64,000 nt of DNA from NCBI RefSeq assembly GCF_963678635.1, contig NC_087070.1:14945840-15009839 (forward strand). Direction: 5' to 3'. This stretch comes from Symsagittifera roscoffensis (lineage: Eukaryota; Xenacoelomorpha; Acoela; Convolutidae). The position numbers and the translations under genes are program-made. Below the pieces are notes generated by a model. It was not told the origin of the DNA, made no database searches, and saw only the letters and a program-made list of their open reading frames with translations. Of the stretch, positions 19,790 to 30,690 are shown one piece after another (the stretch's first letter is position 1; each line of letters starts with the position of its first letter).

Positions 19790-20640
19790 TGGGTTCACAA
19801 CACTTTTTTTGGTTCCAAAAAGGACTCATACAAAGTATTCTCATGATTCATTGGAGCTGTGATTCAACTGCCGATCCAAAACTTTTGCAATTATTTCTAG
19901 AAATATCAAATTCACTTATGCGATTTCAGGACATTTCTGCGCGAATATTTACATTAATTGCGGTTCCTGTTTGTTGTTCCGACCACTAAAATTCGTGAGC
20001 AACTTTGTATTCCGGTGACTTTTAGTTAGTTTTTTTTGGTTTTCAGCGCAAATTCAGGTAAAACAAATAATGGCTGGAAAGAAAAGGTTGTGTGATATAT
20101 TTTAATAAAGCACTTGCATTTGTGAGTGGAACCCCATTGAAACGTTATCAAAAAAATGTTGTGATTTTTGGTCTATATCGAGCGATTAATGCGGGCGAAC
20201 AGACTTATAATACGAAAATAAGACTTGAAAACTTAGTTTTAGTCTAGGAAGAATAGCTTTTGGCAAATTTTTCAGGGCATTTTTCACAATAAAAAACGAA
20301 AAAAAATCTGCAAAAATTTCAAAGAAAATTAATAAATTTTTTAAATTTTTTTTTAGTAATTTTTGTTTGTTTTGATAAAATTTTTGGCAAAATGCAGTCA
20401 AAGTTTTGTTCTGTCATTTTACTGTTGAAAAAACTTATTTTCCCCACACTTTCTAAACTTTGGATAAACTTTGCATTTGGGTGTGATTTTTTTTCTTTTT
20501 CTTTTTTGTTTTCCACGCAAAATCAAGTAACACAAAAAATCATCGGAATGAGTGGAGTATTAAATCAGACTAAAACTTTTTAGTCATAATTTAGATAAAA
20601 CTGAAAACTTTTGAAAAAAATTTCTCAGTGTCGAGAAAAA
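19790..20640. other. AT-rich intergenic DNA
   Basis: No gene seen. The segment TTTCCACGCAAAATCAAGTA (20510-20529) recurs near 29858 (CCCACGCAAAATAAGGTA) and more loosely at 51890, a hint of a dispersed repeat. Confidence 0.4.
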
Positions 20641-20689
20641 CAAGTTTAAAAGTTTAGACCTTTAATTTAATTTCAAGCTGATAAGATGT

Positions 20690-21090
20690 GCAAAAAATTT
20701 GAAGGACTATGCAGGCTTACAACAGCTTATTTCTGCTTAATTTAAGCCGTAAAAATATTTTTTTATATAGATTTAATTTTTGGAGTTTTTCAGCGCCAAC
20801 TTGTGAATCAAAATCTTTAAAATTCAAAACCTTACTGCCAAAAAACGTTTGAAAATTTTAACGATATTTTTATGGTCAATTTTTTTAAATAAAAATTGTT
20901 TTACAATTGGTTTTTTCCACTGAATGCCAAATGTTTTAGTTACTTTTGTGCATAATTTTTCGCACCATGCAGTACAAACGACACTATTTGAAAAGTTTTT
21001 TTTTGTATTTCCTTGGATTATAGTCGGAAAACTCTAAGCTACTTGCACAGTAACTGGCTATCTTTGTTTTCTAAGCTTTGGTCTTTTCAT
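20690..21090 (+). repeat. Diverged relative of part of the 4.09-kb tandem unit
   Basis: TTTAATTTAAGCC, TTGGAGTTTTTCAGCGCCA, GACACTATTTGAAAA and GCTACTTGCACAGTAACTGG follow the same order as 33680-34020 and the second copy at 37765-38110. So part of the 4.09-kb unit is itself a dispersed repeat. Confidence 0.7.
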
Positions 21091-21589
21091 AGTTGAATGA
21101 ACAAAAAATATTACAATTTGCCAAAATTATACCTTTTGTGGTTTTGGATGCTACCGTTTTTTTCGCAAATCTATTTGTTCTGGTGTCATTGTTGATGGGA
21201 ACTAAACGTATACAAAAGAAGATTAACATACATAAATATCCAATTTCCAGAGCATTTTTCAACACGCCACTTTGTAGCTTTTCACAACAAACAAAATTTC
21301 AAAATTGTTCGTTTATCTGCTTCATGAGTGTGCAAGGGAACCAAACAAAATTTAAATAACAGATATAGGAGCAACGCTTTACTTCAAAGCAAGTTTGAAT
21401 TCTTTGATAGAAAAAAAATTGGAGCAGTAAAAAAAACCATTTTACACAGTTTCATTTGGCAGAAAAATTAAATTAAATCACAAAAATTTTTATTAGAGCA
21501 ACATAGAAAGAAATTTACATCTAAAGTTTGATTAATAAAGATAAAAATAAATTTAAAAAAAATCGAAACTTTTTTCCGCTTTGTACTGT

Positions 21590-22450
21590 TATATCTTGAT
21601 GGCACAACGTACAACGTACAGACTTAGTCTTGAGGCAATTGAAAAGAACACCCCATTTTTTTCAGTACTCTAGTGTTTTGAAACGCTATATGACTTGAAG
21701 TAGTTCACAGCAGTGCATGAAAATAGCGATTACTTATAACCAAGCTGTTTGAGTAGTAAATTGGCCATATTCGATTTGACCGTTTTTGCTTTCCGCTTTC
21801 GACATGTAACGCAATGGGTTTCAGTAGACTTAGCAATCGACGCATCCCAATTATGGCGTTTTTTAAGTTGATGACTGAGAGCATGTATTCCAACCCTTGA
21901 TGACTACTATTACGGTGGCGATTCCCAGCTAAGGTTAACCTTACTAATGTATGCCGGCTCCAAACAATTTGCGAAATCAAAATTGATGTCAACTAAACGT
22001 ATTATTCGGTCAGTGGTTTGAAACGAGAAACTGAGATTGCGTGGCTATCATGCTGTTGCTCCTAAGTGTTTGCCAGAGGTAAGTAATTTCAATTTGGCAA
22101 GAAATGAGTCCGTTGGAGTAAGGTGTATGAGCTTTTTTTCCGCAATATTAGACTCACGAAGATTAGTAATCTGAAGGTTTGTACATCGAAAGGATGTATG
22201 TGACGGCAGTAGCCTTAGCTTGAACGCAATGGTCGTTTTATGCGTTGTAAGAGAACTGAACTGATCCCAGTCGGGAATCCTTTATCCGGAGGTTCGATTG
22301 AGGCAACATCAGTGACGAAATTAGATGATTTCTCCAAAAACATTATCAACATCGCTTGAAGGAACCTTTAAACGGGTTTTATTGGCGACCTCTTGGTTGA
22401 GTTCAAATGACTAACCTAACTCAAAGCAGTAGTATATCTTATACAAGTGT
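21590..22450 (-). pseudogene. BEL/Pao retrotransposon relic: integrase zinc and core region
   Basis: Read on the minus strand, decayed pol-like sequence is spread over three frames with stops and frameshifts. At 21790-21990 it shows HQGLEYMLSVI followed by a basic segment. In another frame at about 21740-21820 it shows THCVTCRKRKAK and MANLLLKQLGY. This is the H-H-C-C zinc region and the following stretch of BEL/Pao integrase. At about 21620-21720 a segment resembles the start of the catalytic core (TEKNGVFF and SRLSLYVV), where the first catalytic Asp context appears changed to Asn. Upstream, at 22140-22300, DWDQFSSL fits the pol region between RNase H and integrase. Long terminal repeats were not found. 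It cannot encode a working enzyme. Confidence 0.72.
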
Positions 22451-23042
22451 TGCTTATCACCAAATGTGATAGTGTTATGAGCCAGAAACACAGTGTGGAC
22501 GTTTTTGTTGTGACGAATATTCGAATGAACTAATACCTCAAGGAGGAAAATTTAGTGCAAGTTTCATTTAAAAATAGAAATGTCGGCCCAGTTTCCTTGA
22601 GCAGTCAGATTTTCTTTTCTTCACTATCCCGATCTTTTCTCCGCCAGGATATTTAGAACACCGTGTTAACTGACCCTATTTGGCTACGTGAAATTTGCAA
22701 ACGAACAACTACAGCATTAACAACAACTACGGGAACAACCCGAAGAAACAATACGGCACACTCCTGCAGATGATTAACCGTGTTGTGTTTAGAGATGCAC
22801 TGAAGGAATGGCACGTTGAATAGCTTAAGAAAACTTTCACTTATAAAAATTTTAAGCTTTCAAACTGTTCTGAACACCCCGGATTGGCGCGACTTTTGAA
22901 GTTTCATTTATATTACCACTTTATTAAGAAAAAAATCAGTATCGGAATAAAAAGTTGCATGAAGCTATTCAGCCGAAATGCATAGCGTGACAAACAGACG
23001 GTTGACTCTCTGTCTGAAGCTACTCTATGATAAAAAATCAAT
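22451..23042. other. Probable remainder of the BEL/Pao relic and intergenic DNA
   Basis: Composition up to about 22850 (higher GC, few homopolymers) resembles the retroelement relic at its left, but I could not assign motifs. No host gene is seen. Confidence 0.35.
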
Positions 23043-23589
23043 CGGATCAATTGAGCAACCCCCCCCCCCATTGTCACATGGGGTGGGGGAGATAGCTCAA
23101 TAGGTAATTGAGGAATGTTTGAAACCACTCGAAAATAGTTTAAATATAAACAAGTCATCAACCAATTCTCTCACGAATGTGGAACACCAAAACTCAAAAA
23201 ACCAAAGCTCAAAAAGTATTTTTAGACTGAAAAAGTTACTAAAACTGACAAGTGGCACATTTTTTCTGTCTTGCATGAAGAAAAAATGCTATTGCGTACA
23301 TTAATAACGTGCTGCAGAAAAATTTTTGGTATTCATATGCAAAGTTAGAACACCAATATTGGTAAGTTTTCCTCGAGGCAATGGTCGTCTTTGTTTTTCT
23401 TTTTCAAAATTTTTTCTCGACGGTCATATAAAAAAAAATTCAGTAGGTCAATTGATTGCTGGTTATGAACACATCAACCATCTGCTTGCGTTTGTAAATG
23501 TCTTTCGTAGCATTTTATTGTTTTTGGTTGGGGGGAAGATACCTAAATTGGTCATTAAGGGGGGGGGGGGGGAATGCTCAATTGATCCG
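23043..23589 (-). mobile_element. Element family F4 with CGGATCAATTGAGCA inverted ends, complete
   Basis: Begins CGGATCAATTGAGCAACCCC and ends with the inverse, GGGGAATGCTCAATTGATCCG. A C-run and a G-run adjoin the ends. Inside, CTCAATAGGTAATTGAGG and GTCAATTGATTGCTGG match 41582-42116 in the opposite orientation. Length is 547 bp with no meaningful open frame. Confidence 0.8.
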
Positions 23590-24426
23590 ATGAATCTTGG
23601 GCCAGTATCAAAACGCACAATTTTAAAATTAAATTGCTTAATACATAGCCCAAATAATCTTTAACAGAACATTTTAATCATCACCTAAGCTTACTTTAGG
23701 TGGAACAACTAATTAGACTGACTTGTTCAGTCTTTTCTGGTTTCTATTTTTAGACTTTTTTTAAAAATGTATTGTGAACAAAAATAGGTTGTGCAGATTG
23801 CTTTTGAATCCAGAATTTCTTGTTTATTGTTTGTTGGGGAGCGTTTATGAAGCAAAAATACATATAACGCCTCGCAGGTATAATTGATGATCGACAGAAG
23901 CCCAATATAAAACTCCATGTAGTTCGTAATAAAATTGTCAACGGTTCAGGGGTTGATAAAAATGCTTGTTAAATAATTCCCAAACCTTTTCTCGCAAAGT
24001 TATTTAAAATTCTATAAATATTTTTGGCTCGTTTTCCTTCCCCCTCCCCCACCTGCTATTTTTTACATGTAAATTTGTTGACCACATTGTCCGATTTTTA
24101 TGAAAATTTACATACAGACTAATAAGGCCACGACAAACATATTTGGTTTTAATACTCAACATCGTAAAACCACTCGTTACACTAATAAGTTGAAACTGGC
24201 GTGAGGTGGGGGGGGGGGGGAGGAAAAAGAGCTATATTTTTTTCCAATTTTCTGTGAATGTGTGTCGGACGAACATTTTTTCAGTGTATCGAAAATTACG
24301 ACTTGCATTGCTCCATAAATTATCAGAACGCACATTTGTTTTGTAAAGTAGTTCATTTTTTGTCCTTCGAAAAACAGTTGACATATAGAGTAATAGCGCA
24401 TCAAAAGGTTTTTGAAATCTACGGTG
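23590..24426. other. Intergenic DNA, no gene seen
   Basis: Short overlapping minus-strand frames at 23727-23941 are unsupported. A run of 13 G residues lies at about 24208-24220. Confidence 0.4.
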
Positions 24427-24508
24427 GGTCCCGCACTCAGTAAAAAGAGAAAATAATCGATAATATTACAATTATAATATATACTTTTATCAAAATTATA
24501 ATTATTTA

Positions 24509-25994
24509 CATAACGAGGCCAAACTGTGCACTGGATAGGCACACAATTTTGTGTCTGCATGTTCCTGGATTTCAGAGACAAGTATTTAAACATGTTCCAA
24601 AATGTAAGTGGATTCCATTTAAAAGATTTACGTGGATTCCGCGTACATATACTTGTAACGTAAAATTTGTCGGCGTATTTAATTTGTTGCGGATTCCGCA
24701 ACAAGCAAATATAGCTAGTTGTTCGGGATTCCTCAATTGTAAGTGGATTCCGCAAAATGTTAGTGGAATCCGCAAATGTAGGTGGAATCCGCAAAAGTTG
24801 AAAGCGGAATCCGAAAATTGTAAAGAGTTTAAAAATTTGTTTATTACTGAACTTGCATAAGCACTTGCGGAATTTCAAAGCAAGGATTTAACCATTGTCA
24901 GCGGAATCCACGAACAAATCTCAAAACAGTGGTCAACGATAAATCGGTGAATGTCACACTTAAGTATTTGCAAGCAGTTTTCGGGATCATAGTTTTGGAA
25001 ACAAAACACCGAATAAATTCATTGGGTTAGTTCGGTATTTGGGTTGATTTATTATTGGATTGAGATATCGCCAAATTAGGTCAGTATTTGGGATTCAGTA
25101 ATTGAAATTCAGTAATTGCGACTTTGTATTGGAGATTCAGTATTTGGCAGCGTGAATTCAATTCATTTTGGTCACAAGGAGTAAATGATCTATTCAATTA
25201 ATTTGAGTAAATTAGTTTTAGATAAAAATTACCAAATATGAATTACAGCAGATTTAAACTTTAAGTTCAAAAACACGAAAACAAAGTCCTGAAAATGTTG
25301 CCTTATTAAATTCTGTTCTGGTTTTGCATTTTCAAAATATTTCAAAATGGCCAAACTGAAACTTTTATTTTTATTGAATGGCTTGAAATGAACTGATGAA
25401 TAAGTTTAGAGGAATTGAGATTGATGACAGGAGTTGAGATCGAAGTTAAAATTTGTAGGAAGTGAGATTGAAGCTGGGTATGTCTGACAGGAATTAAGAT
25501 GAGATCGAAGTTGCGTATGTTTGTCAGGAATTGAGATAGAAAATGGGTGTTTGACAAGAATTGAGATCGAACATTTGGCTTTCCAACTGGTAGCTGATCA
25601 ACGTAGTAATTAAAAGATATAGTTTTTGAAAGCTACTACACATACATATATGTAAACGGAATCCGAAAACCAAATGCGGATTCTACTTACAGTTTGCGGA
25701 CTCCGCTTACAGTTGCGGGCTCCGCAACAGCTCAATTCAACTTTGCACATGTCTCGTTTTTGTGTGTGGATTCCACAAACTGTTCTGGATTCCGCAAATA
25801 CGGTTGCGGATTCCGCAAATTCGCTTTTTTTGGCAATTTTGAACGGTACAGTGTTTTATGTATTTTTTTGTGGAATCCAAAACAGCAAAGAAGATAGAAA
25901 AGTAGCTATGTTGCGGATTCCGCGACAAATCTGATTTGAGCCTGTTGTGAAATACGCCTACAGTGCACAGAATGCACAGTTTGGCCTCGTAATG
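24509..25994. mobile_element. Long F2 element (CATTACGAGGCC ends), nested
   Basis: Left end CATAACGAGGCCAAACTG and right end CAGTTTGGCCTCGTAATG are inverted. The 1486-bp interior contains GCGGATTCCGC arrays at both flanks (24640-24800 and 25660-25930), a CAGTATTTGG array (25080-25150), and a GAATTGAGATCGAAG array (25400-25570). The 233-codon minus-strand frame at 24177-24878 is a by-product of these repeats and crosses the element boundary. Confidence 0.85.
25400..25572 (+). repeat. Imperfect tandem repeat of CAGGAATTGAGATCGAAG
   Basis: About five units of 30-45 bp built on (C)AGGAATTGAGAT-GA-GTTGGGTATGT, inside the F2 element. Confidence 0.7.
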
Positions 25995-26760
25995 TATGAG
26001 CGCCAGTTTTAGATGCTTAAATGATTTATAATCCATTATAATAATATTACTTTCGTGACAATATAATCAATTATAATCACTTATAATTGATTATATTTTT
26101 TCCATAAATCTCTAATAATCTTTTATAATATATTATAATCTGTTATAATAGATTGTAATCCTTTTTTCTGTCAATACTCTCTAAAATTGAGATACCTGTC
26201 ATTCTTTGGTTCATCTGAACACAAAGACTCACCACGAAAAATAAAGTTTCATAGAGATGCCTTCAAATTAGATGAAAGACTCCCGCGATAGATTAAATAT
26301 AAATTTCCTAAATAAATCATGAAACTAAAGTTGTGTGCTGATACTTCGGTAGTGAAAAAACTTAAAAAAGAAATGACAAAATTGGTGGTGAAAAAACTTA
26401 AAGAAATGAAGAAATGACTCAAGAAGAAATGACACAAAAAAAAACATTATAAATTTGATTACTGTTAAAACAAATTGAAAACTGTTGAAACAATTTTCTC
26501 ATTTTTCAAATAAACCAACGTATACAAAAAGCAAAAAAATATAAACAATTCAGGTGCAAGGTCGAAGACAAAATGGGTAAACAGAAGGATTATAATCAAT
26601 TATAATCGATTATAATGGATTTTTTCTGCAAATTAACTAAATTAGAAAATTGGATAAAAATAATCGATTATAATGTCTTAGCAATTATTAATTGATTGAA
26701 ATCATTTTTTACTCAATTTTTGAAAGATTGGTACTAAAATTATATTATAATCGATTATTA

Positions 26761-26935
26761 ACGCTTGAAACTGGATGCGGGGTGTCAAGTAGCTGTGGGA
26801 GAGGGAAGGGGTAGATGGTAGGGGGTAGGGTAGGTTTTGTGGTAGGTGGGAGGGGGGTAGGTTTGTGTAGGCGTATGTGTGGGGGGCAGGGTAGGTGTGC
26901 GGTAAATGTGGGTTGGGTGTATATTTGGGCGTTTT
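26761..26935 (+). repeat. G-rich strand-asymmetric tract
   Basis: Repeated GGGGTAGG, GGTAGGTGGGAGGGGGG and GTGTGGGGGGCAGGG units with very few C residues. Several GGG runs lie close enough together for G-quadruplex formation. It lies inside the F3 element. Confidence 0.75.
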
Positions 26936-27399
26936 CAGCTTGGTTGTTAAAATTGAGAAGTCCTGAATTTAAAATGTGACGGATGTCGAATGCCAGTAGA
27001 TTTGAGAAGAAAAAGCAGGAAACTTTGCAGAAAACTTGCAAGATATTTAAGAAAAAAAGTTCAAATGGATTATAATCAAGTTAATTTCCGGCACCGAAAT
27101 TTCATGGATAAAAATCGATTATAACGGATTCTTGTTGACTAAATGTTGTCCATATAATCTATTATTATGGCGAATTTAGACAGCGTAAAGGATTTTTTAT
27201 CCATTTTCATCGATTATTTCGAAAAAAAATCACCTAAAATTCATTATAATAGATTTTAATCCATTTTTGTATTCAATATAATAGATTATTTTTTGTACAT
27301 CAAATTCATGTAAATACTGATTCTAATTTTTGTAACTTTCTGCAAAACTCGAACAACACGTTCATCCAGGAGCAGCCTATATGTAGTAGTTTTGAAGGG

Positions 27400-27680
27400 G
27401 CCAAAATTTAGTAACTTTTCAAAAGGTGCTCAAAAACAGCAAAAACAGTTGACTAATTTTTTTCAAGAAATCTCGCTGCAGCAATAAAAATTTGGTCAGA
27501 ATACGTTCTTTTTAGTGTTGTGGGAGTGCTCGGGAAATCAACTGATCCGATGTTTTAAAAAAATCGACTAAAATTTCGAATTTTTTGATAGTCCTTTCAA
27601 CTCCCCCCCCCCCACACATCGCCCCCCCCCCTACACCCCCCTAAAGTTCCCTACTGTTCCCTCCATCTCCCTCTCCTTTC
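27400..27680 (-). mobile_element. Partial hAT miniature element followed by a C-rich tract
   Basis: GTTGTGGGAGTGCTCGGGAAA, AAAAAATCGACTAAAATTTC and CTCCCCCCCCC parallel the right part of minus-oriented copies such as 29600-29760. The terminal CTAGATCCGCCCCTG is replaced by a pyrimidine tract (27601-27680). Confidence 0.6.
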
Positions 27681-27947
27681 CCGAGATGAACACGGGTTTG
27701 GGAAATAAAACTCAAAATAAATTAAAACAAAAATACATGATTTTTTATAAATTTTCATGAACACAATTGAAATTGGGAAAAAGTTGAATTTTAGCGAGAG
27801 AACAAAATAACTAACATAAGCTTAACATTTTTATGAAAAAATGAAAACAACACACCGATAGATTTTATTAAATGGATTTATAGAGTGTGACAATGAAAAT
27901 CCAATATAATCGATTACTATCCCATGAACCTTCAGTGTGGGTTTGAA

Positions 27948-28450
27948 TTGTCTCAAAAATGTATAATTTTGGCGTTGCCATAAACAAAACGGGGTTAAGC
28001 TAGACACACACCTCCCATAATAGGTAAAATGTTGATTACTTTTCCCTCAAAAATTAACTTATATTGTTCACACGTTTTTGACTAGAAAATAATTGTATTT
28101 ATCTTTTGTTTTGCCCAAAGCAGCTTTTAACTCTTGATTAGTAAATTCTAATCTTTATAAAAAGCTTTTATTACAATTCTCATATTGAAAATTGGTTACA
28201 TCTAGCATTTTTCAATGACAGTATGAAAGGAGTTGTGCGGCTGTGGTTTTTGATGTATGGGTGCTCTTTATTTTTTTATCAGTGTCTAGCAGAACTTATT
28301 TTTGCACCAGTTAGTTGCAATAAAGTCATTAATTAATCTCAAACTACTAAATTTATTACAGTCTTTCTAAATTCACTTCATCTCAGGTAACCACTGTTTT
28401 CTCAATTATTTCCCTGATGTATTTTTGTCTGAAAACTTAAAAGGTATAGT
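27948..28450. other. AT-rich intergenic DNA
   Basis: No gene, repeat or motif recognised. Confidence 0.4.
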
Positions 28451-29005
28451 CAGGGGCGGATCTAGAGTTTTCTCGAGGGAGGGTGGGGGTGCGATTTTTT
28501 AGGCCGAGATTTTCCGAGCTTTCCCAAAGCTTTAAAAAGACCCTGCTTTGGCCGAATTTTCAGCGCCCAGGTTAATTTTGAAAAAAAAGGCCAATAAAGG
28601 CGTTTTTAGGCATATTTTGCAATTTTTTGACCAAAAAATTGCGCTTTTTCGGCGCCCGTTTCCCCCTTAAAATTATTAACTTCTTCGCAGACGCCTTTGA
28701 AAAATTTTAGGGTATATCAGCCAAAAATAGATATCTCAAAATAGTGCAAAGGGGGACCCTTTGGGTCGGCAGGGGGTGGAATCCATGAGGATTTACTCCT
28801 TTGTCTCCCAAAGGCTCTTCATTTTAGTACTATTTTTCTATCCATTTTCAACCAAACGATCAAAAGTTTTTGAAGAACACATTTTTTGACAATTCCTTAC
28901 TAAACTTTCATCACAAATGGCTTTTTTGTGTTTTAACGAGCTCAAAAAATCAATTATTCGACCTCAGAAAAACTTTTCGTGAATTAGCACAAAAATTTCG
29001 GATTA
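28451..29005. mobile_element. Fold-back derivative of the hAT miniature family
   Basis: From CAGGGGCGGATCTAGAG to about 28795 the sequence follows the forward family order and ends GGGTCGGCAGGGGG. From about 28800 it continues with the same family in reverse complement: CCCAAAGG, TCCATTTTCAACC, then GAGCTCAAAAAATCAATTATTCGACC. The two arms are diverged, and the right arm lacks the terminal motif. The same centre occurs at 31195-31215. Confidence 0.7.
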
Positions 29006-29434
29006 TCTTTTTTTTTGTGGTTAAGAAGGAGGCTTTATTACAAAAACTTGTAATTATTACAGAAAGTTTCCAATAATTTTCTTGCAATGTGAAACGGCTT
29101 TGGAAACTTTTCATCGCAGCCAGCCAGCATCAAGGCTGAAGGGTTTCAATTCTACTTGATTGCATTCACCTTAATTTTTAACATCTAGTTTTTGTGCAAA
29201 ACTATCTGAATTCAATGCGTCCATCATCATTCATTGGACAAACTTTTTCTTCTTTAAGGAACAAATTTTGAATTAGTGAAAATAATTTTAAAAATGGTAA
29301 TATGACGATAAAAACGAAACAATTGATCAAATTATTGAATAGAAATGTTCTGTTGTAAACAAAACTTTGAGCAAAAAGATAAAAACAAATTTTGGAAAAC
29401 TGTGTTTTTTTTTCAGAGCTATTTATGATCCGAC
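29006..29434. other. AT-rich intergenic DNA
   Basis: No gene or repeat recognised between the two hAT-derived elements. Confidence 0.4.
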
Positions 29435-29780
29435 CTTGGGCGGATATAGGGGTTTTGGGCTTGAAGGGACGCCTCTTCCCTCCCTCGGGTTTCGTTCCCC
29501 TCGCCAAACCAAGGGTCCCCCAATTTAACATTTAATGACATCCAATTTGGGTAGTACGCGCCGAAACAACGCATTTTTTTTCAAAATCCTCCTAAGAATG
29601 CCGAATAACGTTTTTTCACCTGTTTTTTTCTGATCTGGTTTTTTCTGGTCAAATTAGGGTTTTAATTTATGTTCTGGGAGTGCCAGGAAAATCAATTTTG
29701 TCGACCTCAAAAAAAGTCTACGAAAAGGTCGAATTTTTTTTGAAAATCTGCCCCCTCAAGAAAACCCTAGATCCGCACTG
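29435..29780 (-). mobile_element. hAT miniature element, minus orientation
   Basis: The left end CTTGGGCGGATATAGG and right end CCTAGATCCGCACTG are inverted. The interior has AACCAAGGGTCCCC, TGTTCTGGGAGTGCC and TTTTGTCGACCTC in the minus order. No target duplication could be confirmed (GATCCGAC and TTCCAACA differ), so one end may be eroded. Confidence 0.8.
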
Positions 29781-29939
29781 TTCCAACAACTGAATGTGTT
29801 AATGCTCTAAGTAATTCTCTTTTTAAGTATTTCTCATCAATTTTATGTTAGTTTTTCCCACGCAAAATAAGGTATCACAAAAAAAACACACATATGTGAA
29901 GCTGCGCTTAGCAAACACTTGCGAGAACACAACCAAAAA

Positions 29940-30090
29940 GCAGCTCTATCAAGTGAAATACAAAAAAGAAGAAATAGGCCTCGAACTTGCAAAAATTTTG
30001 CTACCAGTCGAATTGGAATCTGTGACCTAGCATATTTCAATCTCAAGCACTGGCCAATCAGCCACGAAGGCTTAAATCCCCAAAAATTAG
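29940..30090 (-). other. tRNA-like Pol III promoter on the minus strand (SINE candidate)
   Basis: On the minus strand TGGCTGATTGG (near 30045-30055) matches an A box. AGTTCGAGGCC (near 29970-29980) matches a B box, about 65 bases downstream. A T-run follows after the B box. The spacing is too long for a plain tRNA, so a tRNA-derived SINE head or chance similarity is likelier. Confidence 0.35.
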
Positions 30091-30690
30091 CCACCAACAA
30101 CGCAGCTACATATAGTAGCACCAAACACACAAAAAAACACAAACTTGCATGCATATAAATTAAAATGCCTAAAACCATTTCAAAGAAAATTGAAAAAAAA
30201 CAATGAGTTGGAAAAGAAATCGGGCTTTTTATCCTTGTACTGCTGTTTAAAACAGATAACTTTTGGTTCTTTTGATGAAATAAAAAGGCATCAGCTGTGT
30301 TAATATCTTACCGACCAAATTTCAAAGTACATATAATATAGCACCGCTAGAGCAGCTTACAAATTCAAAAGTGCCACCAAAAGTAGCACTTTTATTTTCG
30401 ACTTTGGTTGGAAAAAAAGAAACTTTGTACTAATGTCGAAGTCTTATAACTTTTTTATCGCTGGCTGAATCAGATTGGCTGCTTGATCATTTTCAAACCT
30501 TTCAAATAAAACATTTCTAGATTGTAGAAAACACAGTTCTTAGATCGAGCGAGCAAAACGACTCACAATTTTTCATCAGAATAACTTACTTTTAAACCAA
30601 TCAAATGTTTTTACAAATTTCTGAAGACTCAATCAGCCCTTCCAAACAATTCTGTGGATAATTGAAAAAATTTTTTAGTTTTTAAATCTA
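30091..30690. other. AT-rich DNA, no gene seen
   Basis: Nothing recognised until the repeat array that starts near 30690. Confidence 0.4.

Larger units (their letters stand above)
24427..27947. mobile_element. F3 palindrome-rich element split by a nested F2 element
   Basis: The left end, CCCGCACTCAGTAAAAAGAG, is nearly identical to the left end of 57004-58010. After 82 bases it is interrupted by the F2 element 24509-25994. It resumes with dense TATAATCCATTATAAT, GATTATAATCGATTATAA and similar palindromes (25995-27300, 27900). A weak right-end candidate (TTCAGTGTGGG) lies near 27947. Without the nested element it would span about 2.0 kb. The right boundary is uncertain. Confidence 0.55.

Noticed and set aside
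24177-24878. Longest unbroken minus-strand frame (233 codons)
   Set aside because: It crosses the left edge of an F2 element and is made of its GCGGATTCCGC repeats; the other F2 copies do not keep the frame.
29843-30178. Overlapping frames on both strands (up to 111 codons)
   Set aside because: No family resemblance; the region is better explained as a SINE-like repeat.
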